The notes: generated by a model not told the origin, from the sequence alone. 45,236 bases of DNA from Ruminococcaceae bacterium OttesenSCG-928-O06 (GCA_030265505.1 JAJDGD010000005.1:1-45236), one strand, 5' to 3'. Counted from the first letter of the stretch, positions 17,292-25,358 are shown. Numbers and translations: made by a program.

Positions 17292-17594
17292 GGCGAAACG
17301 AAGTGTCGCGGTTTCCGGCTTTTCCTTATGGGAGAAATGCCGAATAAGGACGAAAATATGGAGCAAACCCGACGAATCAAACGATAATGCGCAAGAAACG
17401 CCAGAGTCAAATTATTAAAATAATAATTCTGATTTTTGACCCATTTTGCAACGTAGACTCCCGCATAAAGCCCGCCAAAGGCCGCCCCGGCGAGACAGTA
17501 AAACCCGGGAAAGTGCGTACGCACACCGATGGTGATAGACAAACATAGGAAACCGCAGGAAACACAGTGCCAAAAACAGGAAAAGGGGGACAAA
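17292..17594. other. intergenic region with inverted repeats
   Basis: No supported gene. It contains an inverted repeat CCTTAT/ATAAGG flanked by TTTTC/GAAAA (about 17322-17356), the word ACGATAATGCGC (17381-17392) shared with other spacers in the window, and an AT-rich palindrome AATTATTA/TAATAATT (about 17410-17428). Confidence 0.45.
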
Positions 17595-17963
17595 ATGCAG
17601 TTCAAAATCATCCATACCAACCTAAACGTGCTGAACCTGGAGAAATCCATCCTGTTTTACCAGGACGCCCTGGGCCTTACAGAGGTGCGCCGCATAGAGG
17701 CCGAGGACAAAAGCTTCACCCTGGCATTTTTGACGGACAGCGTGGGCCAGTATCAAATAGAGCTTACCTGGCTGGCAGACCGCAAGGCCCCGTATGACCT
17801 GGGCGACAACGAGACCCACATCGCCTTCCGCGTGGATGAATACGCCGAGGCCCACGCCCTGCACGAGCGGATGGGATGCATCTGTTTTGAGAACGAGGGT
17901 ATGGGCATCTACTTTATTGAGGACCCGGACGGCTACTGGCTGGAGATTATTCCGCAGCGGTAG
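17595..17963 (+). CDS. VOC-family metalloprotein (glyoxalase I-like)
   Basis: 122 residues from ATG 17595, preceded by AAGGGGGA. Two beta-alpha-beta-beta-beta repeats of the vicinal oxygen chelate fold. The four metal-ligand positions of lactoylglutathione lyases are present: H7 (IIHTNLNV), Glu in QIELTW, His in THIAFRV and Glu in YWLEIIP. LEKSILFYQDALGL is the classic first-repeat signature. It may detoxify methylglyoxal or a related aldehyde with an unknown thiol. It is a single-gene unit followed by a strong terminator. Confidence 0.85.
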   Translation: MQFKIIHTNLNVLNLEKSILFYQDALGLTEVRRIEAEDKSFTLAFLTDSVGQYQIELTWLADRKAPYDLGDNETHIAFRVDEYAEAHALHERMGCICFENEGMGIYFIEDPDGYWLEIIPQR

Positions 17964-17984
17964 GCCTGTGCAGCACGAAAAAGC

Positions 17985-18018
17985 AAACCCCCGCGGCCAC
18001 TTGGCCACGGGGGTTTTT
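17985..18018 (+). terminator. intrinsic terminator after the VOC gene
   Basis: AAACCCCCG pairs with CGGGGGTTT around GGCC/GGCC inner pairs, followed by a T run at 18014-18018. Confidence 0.9.
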
Positions 18019-18414
18019 ACAGTAAAACGAAGAAAAACGACGATAACGCAGAGTATAAAAAGAAAAAACAAACCCAGGAAAAACCAAAAGAAATGCGGTA
18101 AAAAGGCAAGAAAGCTGCCCCGGCGGGCAAGAGAAAAGCAGTGATGTGGCGGGCCCCACACAGCGCGCAGGTGTTGCTTGTGAAAAAGAAACGCGAGGAG
18201 GGGCGCCTTGGGTAAACAGGCTGAATCTATCTGGCATTCCGGTATAACACACGCTGCTTGGTGTGCTGTGTGTGCGGCTTGGCTCGCTCGGCGTTGCAGG
18301 GCCCGCCCCGGCGCGATACCGCCGCCCCAGCAGAGGGTACAGCACGCGGCAGCACGGCGCACATGCCGGGGCAGCGTTACAGCGCTATACATAGGCGCAG
18401 CATGCCCGGGCACA
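18019..18414. other. intergenic region, no gene seen
   Basis: Between the convergent VOC and AI-2E-type genes. A purine-rich A-tract stretch (18020-18110), containing CGATAACGCA at 18041-18050, is followed by a GC-rich segment with many GCGC/CGCG words. ORFs here have no ribosome site and no recognisable product. Confidence 0.4.
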
Positions 18415-19830
18415 CTATACCGGCGGGGCACCATCGGGCGGGGTGCCCGCAGGTGTGTTGCCGGTGGGCGCTTCGCCGTTTTCCGGGGCATCATCTGCGG
18501 GGCCTTGTTGCGGGGCGCCTTCGGGCGCACTTGCATCAAAGGACGTGCTTTCGCCGGTGGGGGCATCCCCGCCGGCAAACCCATCGCCGTCAGTTGTCGC
18601 ATCACCGGGCGCATCCTCGCTGCCGGGCACGGTGGCATTTTCGCGGGATTTTCCCCAGAATTTCCGCCGTTTTTTCCCGGGGGCCTTTTTGCTTGTGGTG
18701 GGCAGCGCCACGCCCTTCGCCGCCAGGCGCTTCACGGCGCTGCGCCGCACCAGGGTGTACACCACGCTGAACAGCGGGATGAAAAACAACATGCCGAACA
18801 GGCCCCCCAGGCCCCCGCCCACCATCACGGCCACCAGTATCCACATGGGGGGCAGGCCCACGCTACTGCCCACCACACGCGGGTAAATCAGGTTTCCCTC
18901 AAACTGCTGGATGATGACAAACAGAATGACGAACACCAGCGTGCGCACAAACCCCATGGAGAAAAACAATAAAAATGCCCCCAAAACACAGCCCAAAAAT
19001 GCGCCGATCATGGGGATGAGCGTGGTGATGCCCACCATGATACTGATCAGCAGCGGGTAGTCGAACCCGCCGACCCACAGAACCACCAGGTAAATCAGGG
19101 TAACGATCAACGCCTCGGTGCATTGGCCGCTTACAAACCGGGCGTAGGTGCGGTATACCAGCTGGCCGGTTTCCAGCACGGTGTCGTACCGCTTCTGGGG
19201 CAGGTAGGCATACAGCAGGCCCTTGGTTTGGGCCAGCAGATGCTCTTTGCCGAACACCAGGTAAACGGCGAATACCACCCCCACAAAAAAGCTGACGAAG
19301 CCCCCCACGATGTTGGTGGCCACGCCCACGGCCGAGGAGAAAAAGTTGCCGGCGCCGCTGGTAAGCAGGCCGCTTATCTTGCCGGTGATGTCGGCCCAGT
19401 CAAGGTCCAGGTTTTCCAGCCACTGTTCCACCAGGGGCACATAGTCCAGCCAGGGCTGCAGCAGCTTTTCGGTTTGGGCAATATAGCCGGGCATGTTGTT
19501 TGCCAGGGTAAGGGCTGTTTGCCACAGCTGGGGGATGACGACAAACACGATGATGGCCAAAAAGCCCAGCAGCAGCACCAGGGTGATGCCGAAGGACAAG
19601 GGGCGCTTTGCCCGGCCGCCCCGGCCGCGAAACAGGTGCTTTTCTATGGCGGCCATGGGCAGGTTTAGCAAAAAGGCCAGGATAAGCCCCAGCACAAAGG
19701 GGAACACCAGCCCCCACGCAAAGCTTAGCACCTGCCCCACGGCAGAGATGTTGTACAAAAGCCAGGCAAACAGGATGCCGCCGCCCAAAAGCAGCGCGGC
19801 GCGGGCCCACACGTTGCGGGTAATTTTCAT
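18415..19830 (-). CDS. AI-2E family transporter (PerM/YtvI-like)
   Basis: 471 residues from ATG 19830 (GGGGGTG upstream); a frame open 25 codons further upstream has no such site. About eight helices in the AI-2E_transport (PF01594) pattern: an N-terminal pair (LLLGGGILFAWLLYNIS, GLVFPFVLGLILAFLLN), a central amphipathic stretch, then the C-terminal block with LISIMVGITTLIPMIGAFLG and the typical IQQFEGNLIYPRVVGSSVGL. The last ~75 residues are a hydrophilic Gly/Pro/Asp/Thr tail not found in most relatives. Family members export autoinducer-2 or act as Na+/H+ or other exporters; the substrate here is unknown. Confidence 0.9.
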   Translation of the reverse strand: MKITRNVWARAALLLGGGILFAWLLYNISAVGQVLSFAWGLVFPFVLGLILAFLLNLPMAAIEKHLFRGRGGRAKRPLSFGITLVLLLGFLAIIVFVVIPQLWQTALTLANNMPGYIAQTEKLLQPWLDYVPLVEQWLENLDLDWADITGKISGLLTSGAGNFFSSAVGVATNIVGGFVSFFVGVVFAVYLVFGKEHLLAQTKGLLYAYLPQKRYDTVLETGQLVYRTYARFVSGQCTEALIVTLIYLVVLWVGGFDYPLLISIMVGITTLIPMIGAFLGCVLGAFLLFFSMGFVRTLVFVILFVIIQQFEGNLIYPRVVGSSVGLPPMWILVAVMVGGGLGGLFGMLFFIPLFSVVYTLVRRSAVKRLAAKGVALPTTSKKAPGKKRRKFWGKSRENATVPGSEDAPGDATTDGDGFAGGDAPTGESTSFDASAPEGAPQQGPADDAPENGEAPTGNTPAGTPPDGAPPV

Positions 19831-19949
19831 GCACGCACCCCCATGTAAAATGGAAGAAATGGATTCGTATATTAGATAGTACCATATCCCGTGGCGGTGT
19901 GCCATCGCATTTTGCGGGAAAAGGGCGGCGCGCGGCGGGGCAAAACCGG

Positions 19950-19978
19950 TTGCTTTTTGCCGGGGGAATAGGTATAAT
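19950..19978 (+). promoter_or_regulatory. sigma-A promoter of tRNA-Arg
   Basis: TTGCTT (19950-19955), 17-base spacer, TATAAT (19973-19978), 59 bases before the tRNA. Confidence 0.8.
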
Positions 19979-20037
19979 GGGCATTGCTGGCAAAGCCGGC
20001 CCAGGCCAAAAGAAAGCCCCTGGCCCGGGCAAAATAT

Positions 20038-20114
20038 GCGCCCGTAGCGCAGTTGGATAGCGCGTTTGACTCCGACTCAAAAGGTCGCTGGTTCGAATCC
20101 AGTCGGGCGTACCA
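20038..20114 (+). tRNA. tRNA-Arg (anticodon CCG)
   Basis: 77 bases with encoded CCA. Acceptor arm GCGCCCG/CGGGCGT, D arm GCGC/GCGC with loop AGTTGGATA, anticodon arm TTTGA/TCAAA with loop CTCCGAC (anticodon CCG, reads CGG), T arm GCTGG/CCAGT (a G-T pair closes it) with loop TTCGAAT, discriminator A. Its last 18 bases (20097-20114) recur exactly at 28421-28438, the pattern left when a mobile element inserts at a tRNA 3' end and restores the gene. Confidence 0.97.
20097..20114 (+). repeat. left attachment-type direct repeat (3' end of tRNA-Arg)
   Basis: ATCCAGTCGGGCGTACCA, identical to 28421-28438. The pair bounds about 8.3 kb holding a relaxase and a serine recombinase. Confidence 0.7.
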
Positions 20115-20117
20115 ACC

Positions 20118-20186
20118 GCACATAATCCGAACCACAGACTAGCCGTGAAAACGGTTGGTGATGGGTTCGGATTTGTGCTTTTCTTC
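20118..20186 (+). terminator. terminator-like hairpin after tRNA-Arg
   Basis: GCACA-AATCCGAACC (20118-20133) pairs with GGGTTCGGATT-TGTGC (20163-20178), with an inner GCCGT/ACGGT stem, followed by TTTTCTTC. If the left boundary at 20114 is right, this lies inside the element. Confidence 0.6.
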
Positions 20187-20215
20187 GAAAAGTAGCCTCT
20201 ATACCCTATCAAAGA

Positions 20216-20258
20216 AACGGGCCCGGCCTCACATAATTGTGAAAGCCGGGCCCGTTTT
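20216..20258. terminator. terminator of the surface protein gene
   Basis: AACGGGCCCGGC (20216-20227) pairs with GCCGGGCCCGTT (20245-20256). T and A runs lie on both sides, so it can act on either strand; the minus-strand surface gene ends just upstream of it. Confidence 0.8.
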
Positions 20259-20278
20259 CCTTGCTATGCAAATAAATA

Positions 20279-22006
20279 TCAGCTTGCCTTGTTGCGCTGC
20301 CGCCGGCGGCGGTATATCACCAAACCGCACAAGCCCAGCCCAATCAAGGCTGCTGTACCCAGCCCCACCCAGCCCGGTATGTTGCTGCCGTCGCCCGTCT
20401 GCGGGCTACCGGGGCCAGGGTCTGGCGCTGGTTCAGGGGTTGGTGTTGGTGCGGGCGTGCCCCCGCCGGTGCTCACCAGCGTTACCACGGTGGCGCTGCC
20501 GGTGGTGCTTTCCACCGCAATGTCCGCATCTTGCGGGGTGCCGGTGGCAAGCTGGGCGGCGGGCGCCACCTGCCAAATGTACCCGGCCACAGCATGCTGC
20601 AGCGGCACGGCTTGGTGCGCGGGCCGCTTGTAGGCATTGGCGCCGTCGGTGAGGGTGAGGCGGGCCGCCGATGCCCCGAACACCACTTTGGTGCTGGTGT
20701 TTTCAAGCCGCATCCCGGCGCCGGCGGTAGCCGTAGTTTGCGGTGTGGTGCTGTTTCCCCCGGTGGCCGCCAGCTGGCCGGAAAGGATCAGGTTCCCGGC
20801 GCTGCTGTTCATAAACACCCCGCTGCCGCCCTCGGTGCCGGCCGCGCCGCCGGTGGAATTCACCACGGCGCCGGCCGCCACGGTAAAGCCGCCGGTGCCG
20901 TCAATTGATATTCCGTAGCCGCCAGTACCGGTGCCGGTGGTGGCGGCGCCGGTGGCCGCCAGGGTGCCTTCCACCGTCAGCCCGCCGGCGGCGGTGATGT
21001 GCACTCCGTCGCCGGCGGCGGCACTGCCGTCGGCCGTGCCGCCGGTGGCCTCGGTGGGGGCCGCCAACAGGGCGCTTTCGCACTTGATGCCATGCCCGCC
21101 GGTGCGGCTGCCGTGGCCGGCCCCGCCAAAGGCTTCCAGGCTGCCCCCCAGCACCTCCATCGCGCCATCAACAACCAGGCCATTCCCGCCACCGCCATTG
21201 GTGGTGCCGCCCGCGCCCCCGGTGGCCGCCACACGCAGGGCGCTGCCCGCCTCCATGGTCATATTGCCAGATATAATACCTATACCTAGCGCACCATCCA
21301 GTGTACCATCCCCCGCGCCGCCGGTGGCGGTGAGGGCGCCGGCGCCATTCAATACCAAACTGCCGCTGTTCACCCAGATGCCATAGCCGCCGGAGAGCCC
21401 GGTAGCCGGGCCGCCGCCGGTGGCCGCCAGGGTGTGCGCGGCGCCGCCCCCTGTGATGGTGAGGCCGGCGGCGCTGCGGATGCCATAGCCGATGCGAGTG
21501 TTGTTGGCGCCGCCGGTGAGCGACACGCCGCCGGAAAAGTGGAGGATGTGGGACCCGGAGGCGCTGGTAAAGTTCAGGGCGTGGGCATAGACCATGGTGG
21601 CCGGCGCTGTAAGGGTAAGGTTTGCCAGGGTAAGGGTGGCAGCGTCTTCCGTTACTTCAATGTATACGTTGGTCAACGCCGTCCCGCCGCTGCTCAATGT
21701 TACCGGCCCGGCTGTGACTACCACAATCTTGATGGGGCTGGCCGGGCTGCCACTCAGCAAAAAGCCGTCGCCGTCCCCGTTTGCACTGATGGTCAACGTA
21801 TTGGGCGAGCCAGCAGTATAACTCCAGCCGTTGCCGCTTTCCCCGCCCGTCAATGTGTCCAGTTGGATAGTTTCCACCGCGGCCCTTGCCCGCAGGGGCA
21901 GGGCCAGGGCCAGCGCCCCAAACAGGGCCAGCATAAGGGCCAAAACCAGCCCCAGGCTGGCCATGCGCCTGCCGTGTGTGTGTGGTGCCGTTTTTGTGTT
22001 GTTCAT
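20279..22006 (-). CDS. sortase-anchored beta-helix-type surface protein
   Basis: 575 residues from ATG 22006, preceded by GGGGAGGAAAAA. A signal peptide with a long hydrophobic core (about 16-38, ends ARA-A) comes first. The body is repetitive, Gly/Ala/Thr-rich, with recurring LAATGG/LTATGG and GGYGI words spaced 20-40 residues apart, as in right-handed parallel beta-helix proteins. A Pro-rich wall-spanning stalk follows (PAPTPTPEPAPDPGPG), then a sorting signal: SPQTGD (a PxTG motif), a hydrophobic helix and a basic tail (RRRRQR). It should be cell-wall anchored and exposed; the ligand is unknown. It diverges from the HTH gene at 22259. No sortase gene is in the window. Confidence 0.85.
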   Translation of the reverse strand: MNNTKTAPHTHGRRMASLGLVLALMLALFGALALALPLRARAAVETIQLDTLTGGESGNGWSYTAGSPNTLTISANGDGDGFLLSGSPASPIKIVVVTAGPVTLSSGGTALTNVYIEVTEDAATLTLANLTLTAPATMVYAHALNFTSASGSHILHFSGGVSLTGGANNTRIGYGIRSAAGLTITGGGAAHTLAATGGGPATGLSGGYGIWVNSGSLVLNGAGALTATGGAGDGTLDGALGIGIISGNMTMEAGSALRVAATGGAGGTTNGGGGNGLVVDGAMEVLGGSLEAFGGAGHGSRTGGHGIKCESALLAAPTEATGGTADGSAAAGDGVHITAAGGLTVEGTLAATGAATTGTGTGGYGISIDGTGGFTVAAGAVVNSTGGAAGTEGGSGVFMNSSAGNLILSGQLAATGGNSTTPQTTATAGAGMRLENTSTKVVFGASAARLTLTDGANAYKRPAHQAVPLQHAVAGYIWQVAPAAQLATGTPQDADIAVESTTGSATVVTLVSTGGGTPAPTPTPEPAPDPGPGSPQTGDGSNIPGWVGLGTAALIGLGLCGLVIYRRRRQRNKAS

Positions 22007-22128
22007 GGTTTTTCCTCCCCTTTTTGCCGCGCAGGGCGGATGTTCCCGCCGGGATGTTGCCAAATGGAAACAGATTGTGTATACTAAAGCTACAATATTT
22101 AATCTATTGTACCGCATATTTCGCGATA

Positions 22129-22163
22129 GTTCAACCACAAATATCGGGTGTTCAACCTTGAAC
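22129..22163. promoter_or_regulatory. putative operator: repeated GTTCAACC and palindrome
   Basis: GTTCAACC at 22129-22136 and again at 22150-22157, 21 bases apart (two helical turns). The second copy is part of GTTCAACCTTGAAC, a palindrome with 6-base arms. It lies between the divergent surface protein and HTH genes. Confidence 0.45.
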
Positions 22164-22182
22164 AGTTATCCATTAGTTTTGT

Positions 22183-22221
22183 AATCCACGGCTTGAATAT
22201 GCCGTGGATTTGTTGTATATT
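22183..22221 (+). promoter_or_regulatory. promoter of the HTH gene, overlapped by an inverted repeat
   Basis: TTGAAT (22193-22198), 17-base spacer, TATATT (22216-22221). A 10-base inverted repeat AATCCACGGC (22183-22192) and GCCGTGGATT (22201-22210) flanks the -35 and fills the spacer, a good place for an autoregulatory operator. Confidence 0.6.
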
Positions 22222-22258
22222 CAAAAAACAATTTTAGGGCCGGAGGTTCACGCGTTTT

Positions 22259-23803
22259 ATGGATGAAAAATATTTCCCCACCCGGCTGGCCGTCGTAATG
22301 AGAAAACTGGGGGTTTCGGCCCAACGGCTGGGCCGGGAGTGTGGCATTTCCAATTCCCTTGTCAGCCGCTGGCAACACGGCACACGCCCCCTTACGCCGC
22401 GCAGCAAGGCCGTGCCGCAGCTTGCGCGTGCATTGCTGCGGCTGGATACAGGCGGCGCACTGGATGACCTGCTGGCCCCCTACCACAGCGGCGGCGAGGA
22501 TGACGAAACCGCCATGTGTGCCTTTTTGCTGGCCCCGGTTGAACCCGGCCTGCCCGACCGTGCCGAAGCGCCCGCGCCTGAACAGAGCGGCGACTATGTG
22601 GTGCAGCACCGGGTGTTGCTGGGGCGCAGGGGCTTCCGCAAGGCTGCCCTGTTGATGCTGGACTACCTGCTGGCCCTGCCGCCGGGCCGCGAGGTGGTGG
22701 TGCTGTGCCAGGGCCGGTACGACTGGCTGGTGGGGGATATTGTGTTTGTGCTGCAGTTCATCCAAAAGCTGCAAAAGGTGGTAAAGCGCGGCACCACCCT
22801 CACCGTCATCAATCGCCGGGGGTACAGCATAGCCGAGACCGCCGCCTTTGCCGGGCCGTGGCTGACGGCCCACTTGCACGGGCATATCCGCAGCCTTTAC
22901 TACGACGGCGAGCTGCCGGTGGGCGACAGGTTTATCGCCTCCATCAAGGGCTACTGGTGCGGCTACGCTGTAGAGGATGAAACCGCCGAGGACAGTTTGT
23001 ATATCACCCTGTACACCGACCCACGGGACATTCGCCGGGGCGAGATGGTGTGCGACACCTACCGCGCCCAGAGCGCCCCGGCTAGCCAGTACGGTTTTTT
23101 GCAAAACCCTGCGGGCAGCACGGAAAGCCCGCGTCTATGGCAGGGCGGCCCGTTGCCCCGCTGGCCCCAGCCGGAGGCCGAGGCCCCCACCGGCGCCTTT
23201 TACGCCCTGTGCCGCACTCCCTGCTTTGGGGTGATGACGCGGGCGGAGTGGACCACCGTTTGTGGAGATGATGCCCCGCCCGAACTGCCGGAATACCTGT
23301 TTGCGCAAGGCAAGGCCTTTGCGCCGGAGCCGCACCGCATCATACTGTGCCGCGAGGATGTGCGCGAGGCACTTACCAAGGAGCGCAGCCAAAGCCTGCC
23401 GCTTTCTACCCTGCTGCGCCGCCGCGCCTTTGTGCCCAGGGATATGCTGGCCGCCCAGCTAAAGCGCCTGCTGGCCGCCGCCGAGGCGCGGGATGATTTT
23501 GAAATTGCTCTGGTGCCCCGCAGCGCCTTTGCAAAGCTGACGCTGGAACTGGTGTGCTGGCAAAACAGCGCCAGTGTGGGTTGGCTGCAAGACGGCAGCC
23601 AGAGTGTATTCGCCAACGACAAGGCCACCAGCGGCAGCTTTTACGGTTTCCTCGGCCATACCTGGGGCAAACTGCAACAGGGCTGGAAGCGCAAACGCCA
23701 CACCCTGCCGCTGCTGCGCAAGTGGCTAGCGGGCAAGGGGCTGGATGTGCAGGAGAAGGACAGCAACATTGTGAGAAGCTGGGATGTGCTGCCAAAGGAG
23801 TAA
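22259..23803 (+). CDS. large HTH protein of an unrecognised family (copy 1, intact)
   Basis: 514 residues. Residues about 5-60 form an XRE-like helix-turn-helix (VSAQRLGRECGISNSLVSRW), with the start VVMRKLGVSAQRLG. The remaining ~400 residues match no family I know. They include a conserved block GRRGFRKAALLMLDYLLALP, an alpha/beta-looking stretch (VVVLCQGRYDWLVGDIVFVL, RGTTLTVINRRGYSIAETAA) and AGPWLTAHLHGHIRS. A second copy at 36179-37718 is colinear over the whole length and similar throughout. The position-specific conservation argues for a folded effector or ligand-binding region. GGAGG lies 12 bases before the ATG, rather far. It is divergent from the surface protein gene, which it may control. 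Function unknown. Confidence 0.8.
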   Translation: MDEKYFPTRLAVVMRKLGVSAQRLGRECGISNSLVSRWQHGTRPLTPRSKAVPQLARALLRLDTGGALDDLLAPYHSGGEDDETAMCAFLLAPVEPGLPDRAEAPAPEQSGDYVVQHRVLLGRRGFRKAALLMLDYLLALPPGREVVVLCQGRYDWLVGDIVFVLQFIQKLQKVVKRGTTLTVINRRGYSIAETAAFAGPWLTAHLHGHIRSLYYDGELPVGDRFIASIKGYWCGYAVEDETAEDSLYITLYTDPRDIRRGEMVCDTYRAQSAPASQYGFLQNPAGSTESPRLWQGGPLPRWPQPEAEAPTGAFYALCRTPCFGVMTRAEWTTVCGDDAPPELPEYLFAQGKAFAPEPHRIILCREDVREALTKERSQSLPLSTLLRRRAFVPRDMLAAQLKRLLAAAEARDDFEIALVPRSAFAKLTLELVCWQNSASVGWLQDGSQSVFANDKATSGSFYGFLGHTWGKLQQGWKRKRHTLPLLRKWLAGKGLDVQEKDSNIVRSWDVLPKE

Positions 23804-24045
23804 AGCCAATGTTTTTGTTGTATCGTTATTTCACTATCGCAATAACCATATGAGCCTTCTATTTTCCCTCGGCAGTACCGTACCTTACAGGCACCAATAC
23901 TATTCAAGTAAAACCTGGTTTTAAACGATAATACGCACATAAGCTATCGCACACAAAACACGATACACCGCTATATTTCAAAAGCATTGCTAGCATCCAC
24001 CCTTCCGCAAGGTTCAGCCAACCCCAAAACCCACAAATAAAGCAA

Positions 24046-24069
24046 CCGGGGCAGCTTACGCTGCCCCGG
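24046..24069 (-). terminator. terminator of the relaxase operon
   Basis: CCGGGGCAGC (24046-24055) and GCTGCCCCGG (24060-24069) with a TTAC/GTAA loop. On the minus strand it is followed by TTGCTTTATTTG. Confidence 0.75.
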
Positions 24070-24084
24070 CGCTGGTTCTGGCGG

Positions 24085-24270
24085 TCACTTTCTGGGCCTG
24101 TCCTCTTTCTCTTTGGCCGCCTGCTGTGCTTTCCACTCCGCGAACTCCCTCTGACCTTCCTCACTTTCAAAGAATGCTTGGATAGCGGGGAGTAGCATTT
24201 CCGCGATGCTCTCTATCTCGTGCTCCGGGATGCCTGTTCCGTAGTCCTTTTTCTTCTTTGCCCTTGCCAC
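24085..24270 (-). CDS. small conserved mobilization-operon protein
   Basis: 61 residues, starting at GTG 24270 with GGAGG nine bases upstream. Lys-rich start (ARAKKKKDYGTGIPEHEIE), a helical middle (LLPAIQAFFESEEGQ) and a charged tail. From memory, short proteins of this kind accompany Mob relaxases in Firmicute integrative elements; the function is not established. It is the last gene before the terminator and 56 bases after the relaxase gene on the same strand, so the two are probably co-transcribed. Confidence 0.7.
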   Translation of the reverse strand: MARAKKKKDYGTGIPEHEIESIAEMLLPAIQAFFESEEGQREFAEWKAQQAAKEKEDRPRK

Positions 24271-24326
24271 CGGCGGTGCCCTCCATATTCAGTTTTCAAG
24301 GTGCTTTATGTGTGTTATCGATAGAT

Positions 24327-25298
24327 TCACCGTTCCCTTCCGCGCTCGCGGCGCTGTTTTTCTTTCTGTGCAGCTTTCAGTTCTTTCAGCATATCGGGAG
24401 GGATAAGATCTATCACCCGCTGCCGTTCCCGAATCTCTCTTTGTAGCCTTCCCACCTCCAATCGGTGCTGCATTTTGCTCTCGCTGTTTGCCGCTGCCTT
24501 TTCCGCCAGGGCGTCCGCCAAGGTAGCTTTTTCTTCTGCCAGCATGTCGATGGTTCCACGGTATTTCTTGAGGTACCCCGCAAAGTCTTCCATCTTCGGG
24601 AACCATTTGTGCAGCAGGGCCATCGCCTCGTCCCGCTTCTTCCCGGCGTTCAGCGGGTTGATGCTGGTGAGCAGGCTCTCTATCTCCTGTGCTTGCTTTG
24701 TGAGGTCTACCGATTGCTTGAACACCCTCATGGGGATGTGCCGCCGCCCGGTTTCCCTTGAGGGCTCGCCCCGCTCCAAGCTGGGGTAGGCTGCCACCAT
24801 GTGGGTGTGGAACTCGTCCTGCCACTTGGAGAGGTTGCCCCGGTTGCCGAGGATGTCCTTTGCGGAGAGCCGGTTATCCTCGGTGAGCGGTACGAAGGTC
24901 AGGTGCAGGTGGGGCGTTTTCTCGTCCATGTGAACCACCGCCGAAACGATGTTCTGTTTGCCTATCTTCCGGCAAATGAACTCCGCCGCCCGCTTGAAGT
25001 AGGCTCTGACATCCTCCACCGTGTTATCCTTGAAGAACTGGGGGCTGGCGGTGATGAGGGTATCCACAAACCGGGTGCTGTCCTTCCGGGTGCGGCACCC
25101 CGCCGCCGTGATCCGGCTGTCTATCTCCTGCCGGTAACGGCCAGCGGGCCGGATGATGTGGAAGTTGTACTTGCTCCTGCTAATGTCGATGTCGGGATTG
25201 CTGGCGTACTTTTCCTTGGTGCGCTCGTGGTGGGCTTCCAGCCCTCCGGCGGCGCCGCCCTTGTGTTTTGCGAACCGTAGAATACCGTACTGTGGAAT
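24327..25298 (-). CDS. MobV/Pre-type relaxase (Mob_Pre), apparent ATT start
   Basis: Read from ATT 25298 it encodes 323 residues. The N-terminus then reads MPQYGILRFAKHKGG, followed by LEAHHERTKEKYASNPDIDI, the usual start of Mob_Pre relaxases. The MobV metal motif HMDEKTPHLHL (about residues 123-133) provides the His ligands for nicking at oriT. The C-terminal third is coiled coil and basic. The first ordinary start codon, GTG 25067, would drop 77 residues of conserved sequence. AAGGAGG lies nine bases before the ATT, where homologues have ATG. AUU can initiate weakly; otherwise this is a start-codon mutation. A relaxase without coupling protein or secretion genes points to a mobilizable, not self-transmissible, element. 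Confidence 0.8.
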   Translation of the reverse strand: MPQYGILRFAKHKGGAAGGLEAHHERTKEKYASNPDIDISRSKYNFHIIRPAGRYRQEIDSRITAAGCRTRKDSTRFVDTLITASPQFFKDNTVEDVRAYFKRAAEFICRKIGKQNIVSAVVHMDEKTPHLHLTFVPLTEDNRLSAKDILGNRGNLSKWQDEFHTHMVAAYPSLERGEPSRETGRRHIPMRVFKQSVDLTKQAQEIESLLTSINPLNAGKKRDEAMALLHKWFPKMEDFAGYLKKYRGTIDMLAEEKATLADALAEKAAANSESKMQHRLEVGRLQREIRERQRVIDLIPPDMLKELKAAQKEKQRRERGRER

Positions 25299-25343
25299 TG
25301 GTATCGCCCTCCTTCTGTTGTGTGGGGTATCACTTCCTCTCGG

Positions 25344-25358
25344 ACTAAACGATTTAGT
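25344..25358. promoter_or_regulatory. palindrome between relaxase and HTH genes
   Basis: ACTAAACGATTTAGT has 6-base arms around CGA. A related ACTAAA recurs about 30 bases on. It lies upstream of both divergent genes and could be the operator of the adjacent HTH protein or part of an oriT. Confidence 0.45.

Noticed and set aside
17264-17650. 128-codon minus-strand frame across a spacer
   Set aside because: It overlaps the ends of two real genes, its composition looks like chance translation of AT-rich repeats, and it has no ribosome site.
18208-18972. Long plus-strand frame over the end of the AI-2E-type gene
   Set aside because: Antisense shadow of a GC-rich gene; no ribosome site or family match.
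19872-20135. Minus-strand ORF with LDSNQRPFES over the tRNA
   Set aside because: It is the antisense reading of tRNA-Arg, a known spurious ORF type.
21000-21500. Repetitive GC-rich tract considered as CRISPR or tandem repeat
   Set aside because: The repetition comes from Gly/Ala/Thr-rich beta-helix codons; there is no fixed-length repeat-spacer pattern.
20279-22006. Surface protein as an autotransporter
   Set aside because: It ends in a PxTG sorting signal and basic tail of Gram-positive type and has no beta-barrel domain.
25121-25333. 70-codon minus-strand ORF starting before the relaxase
   Set aside because: It is in a different frame. The relaxase N-terminus in the correct frame explains this stretch.
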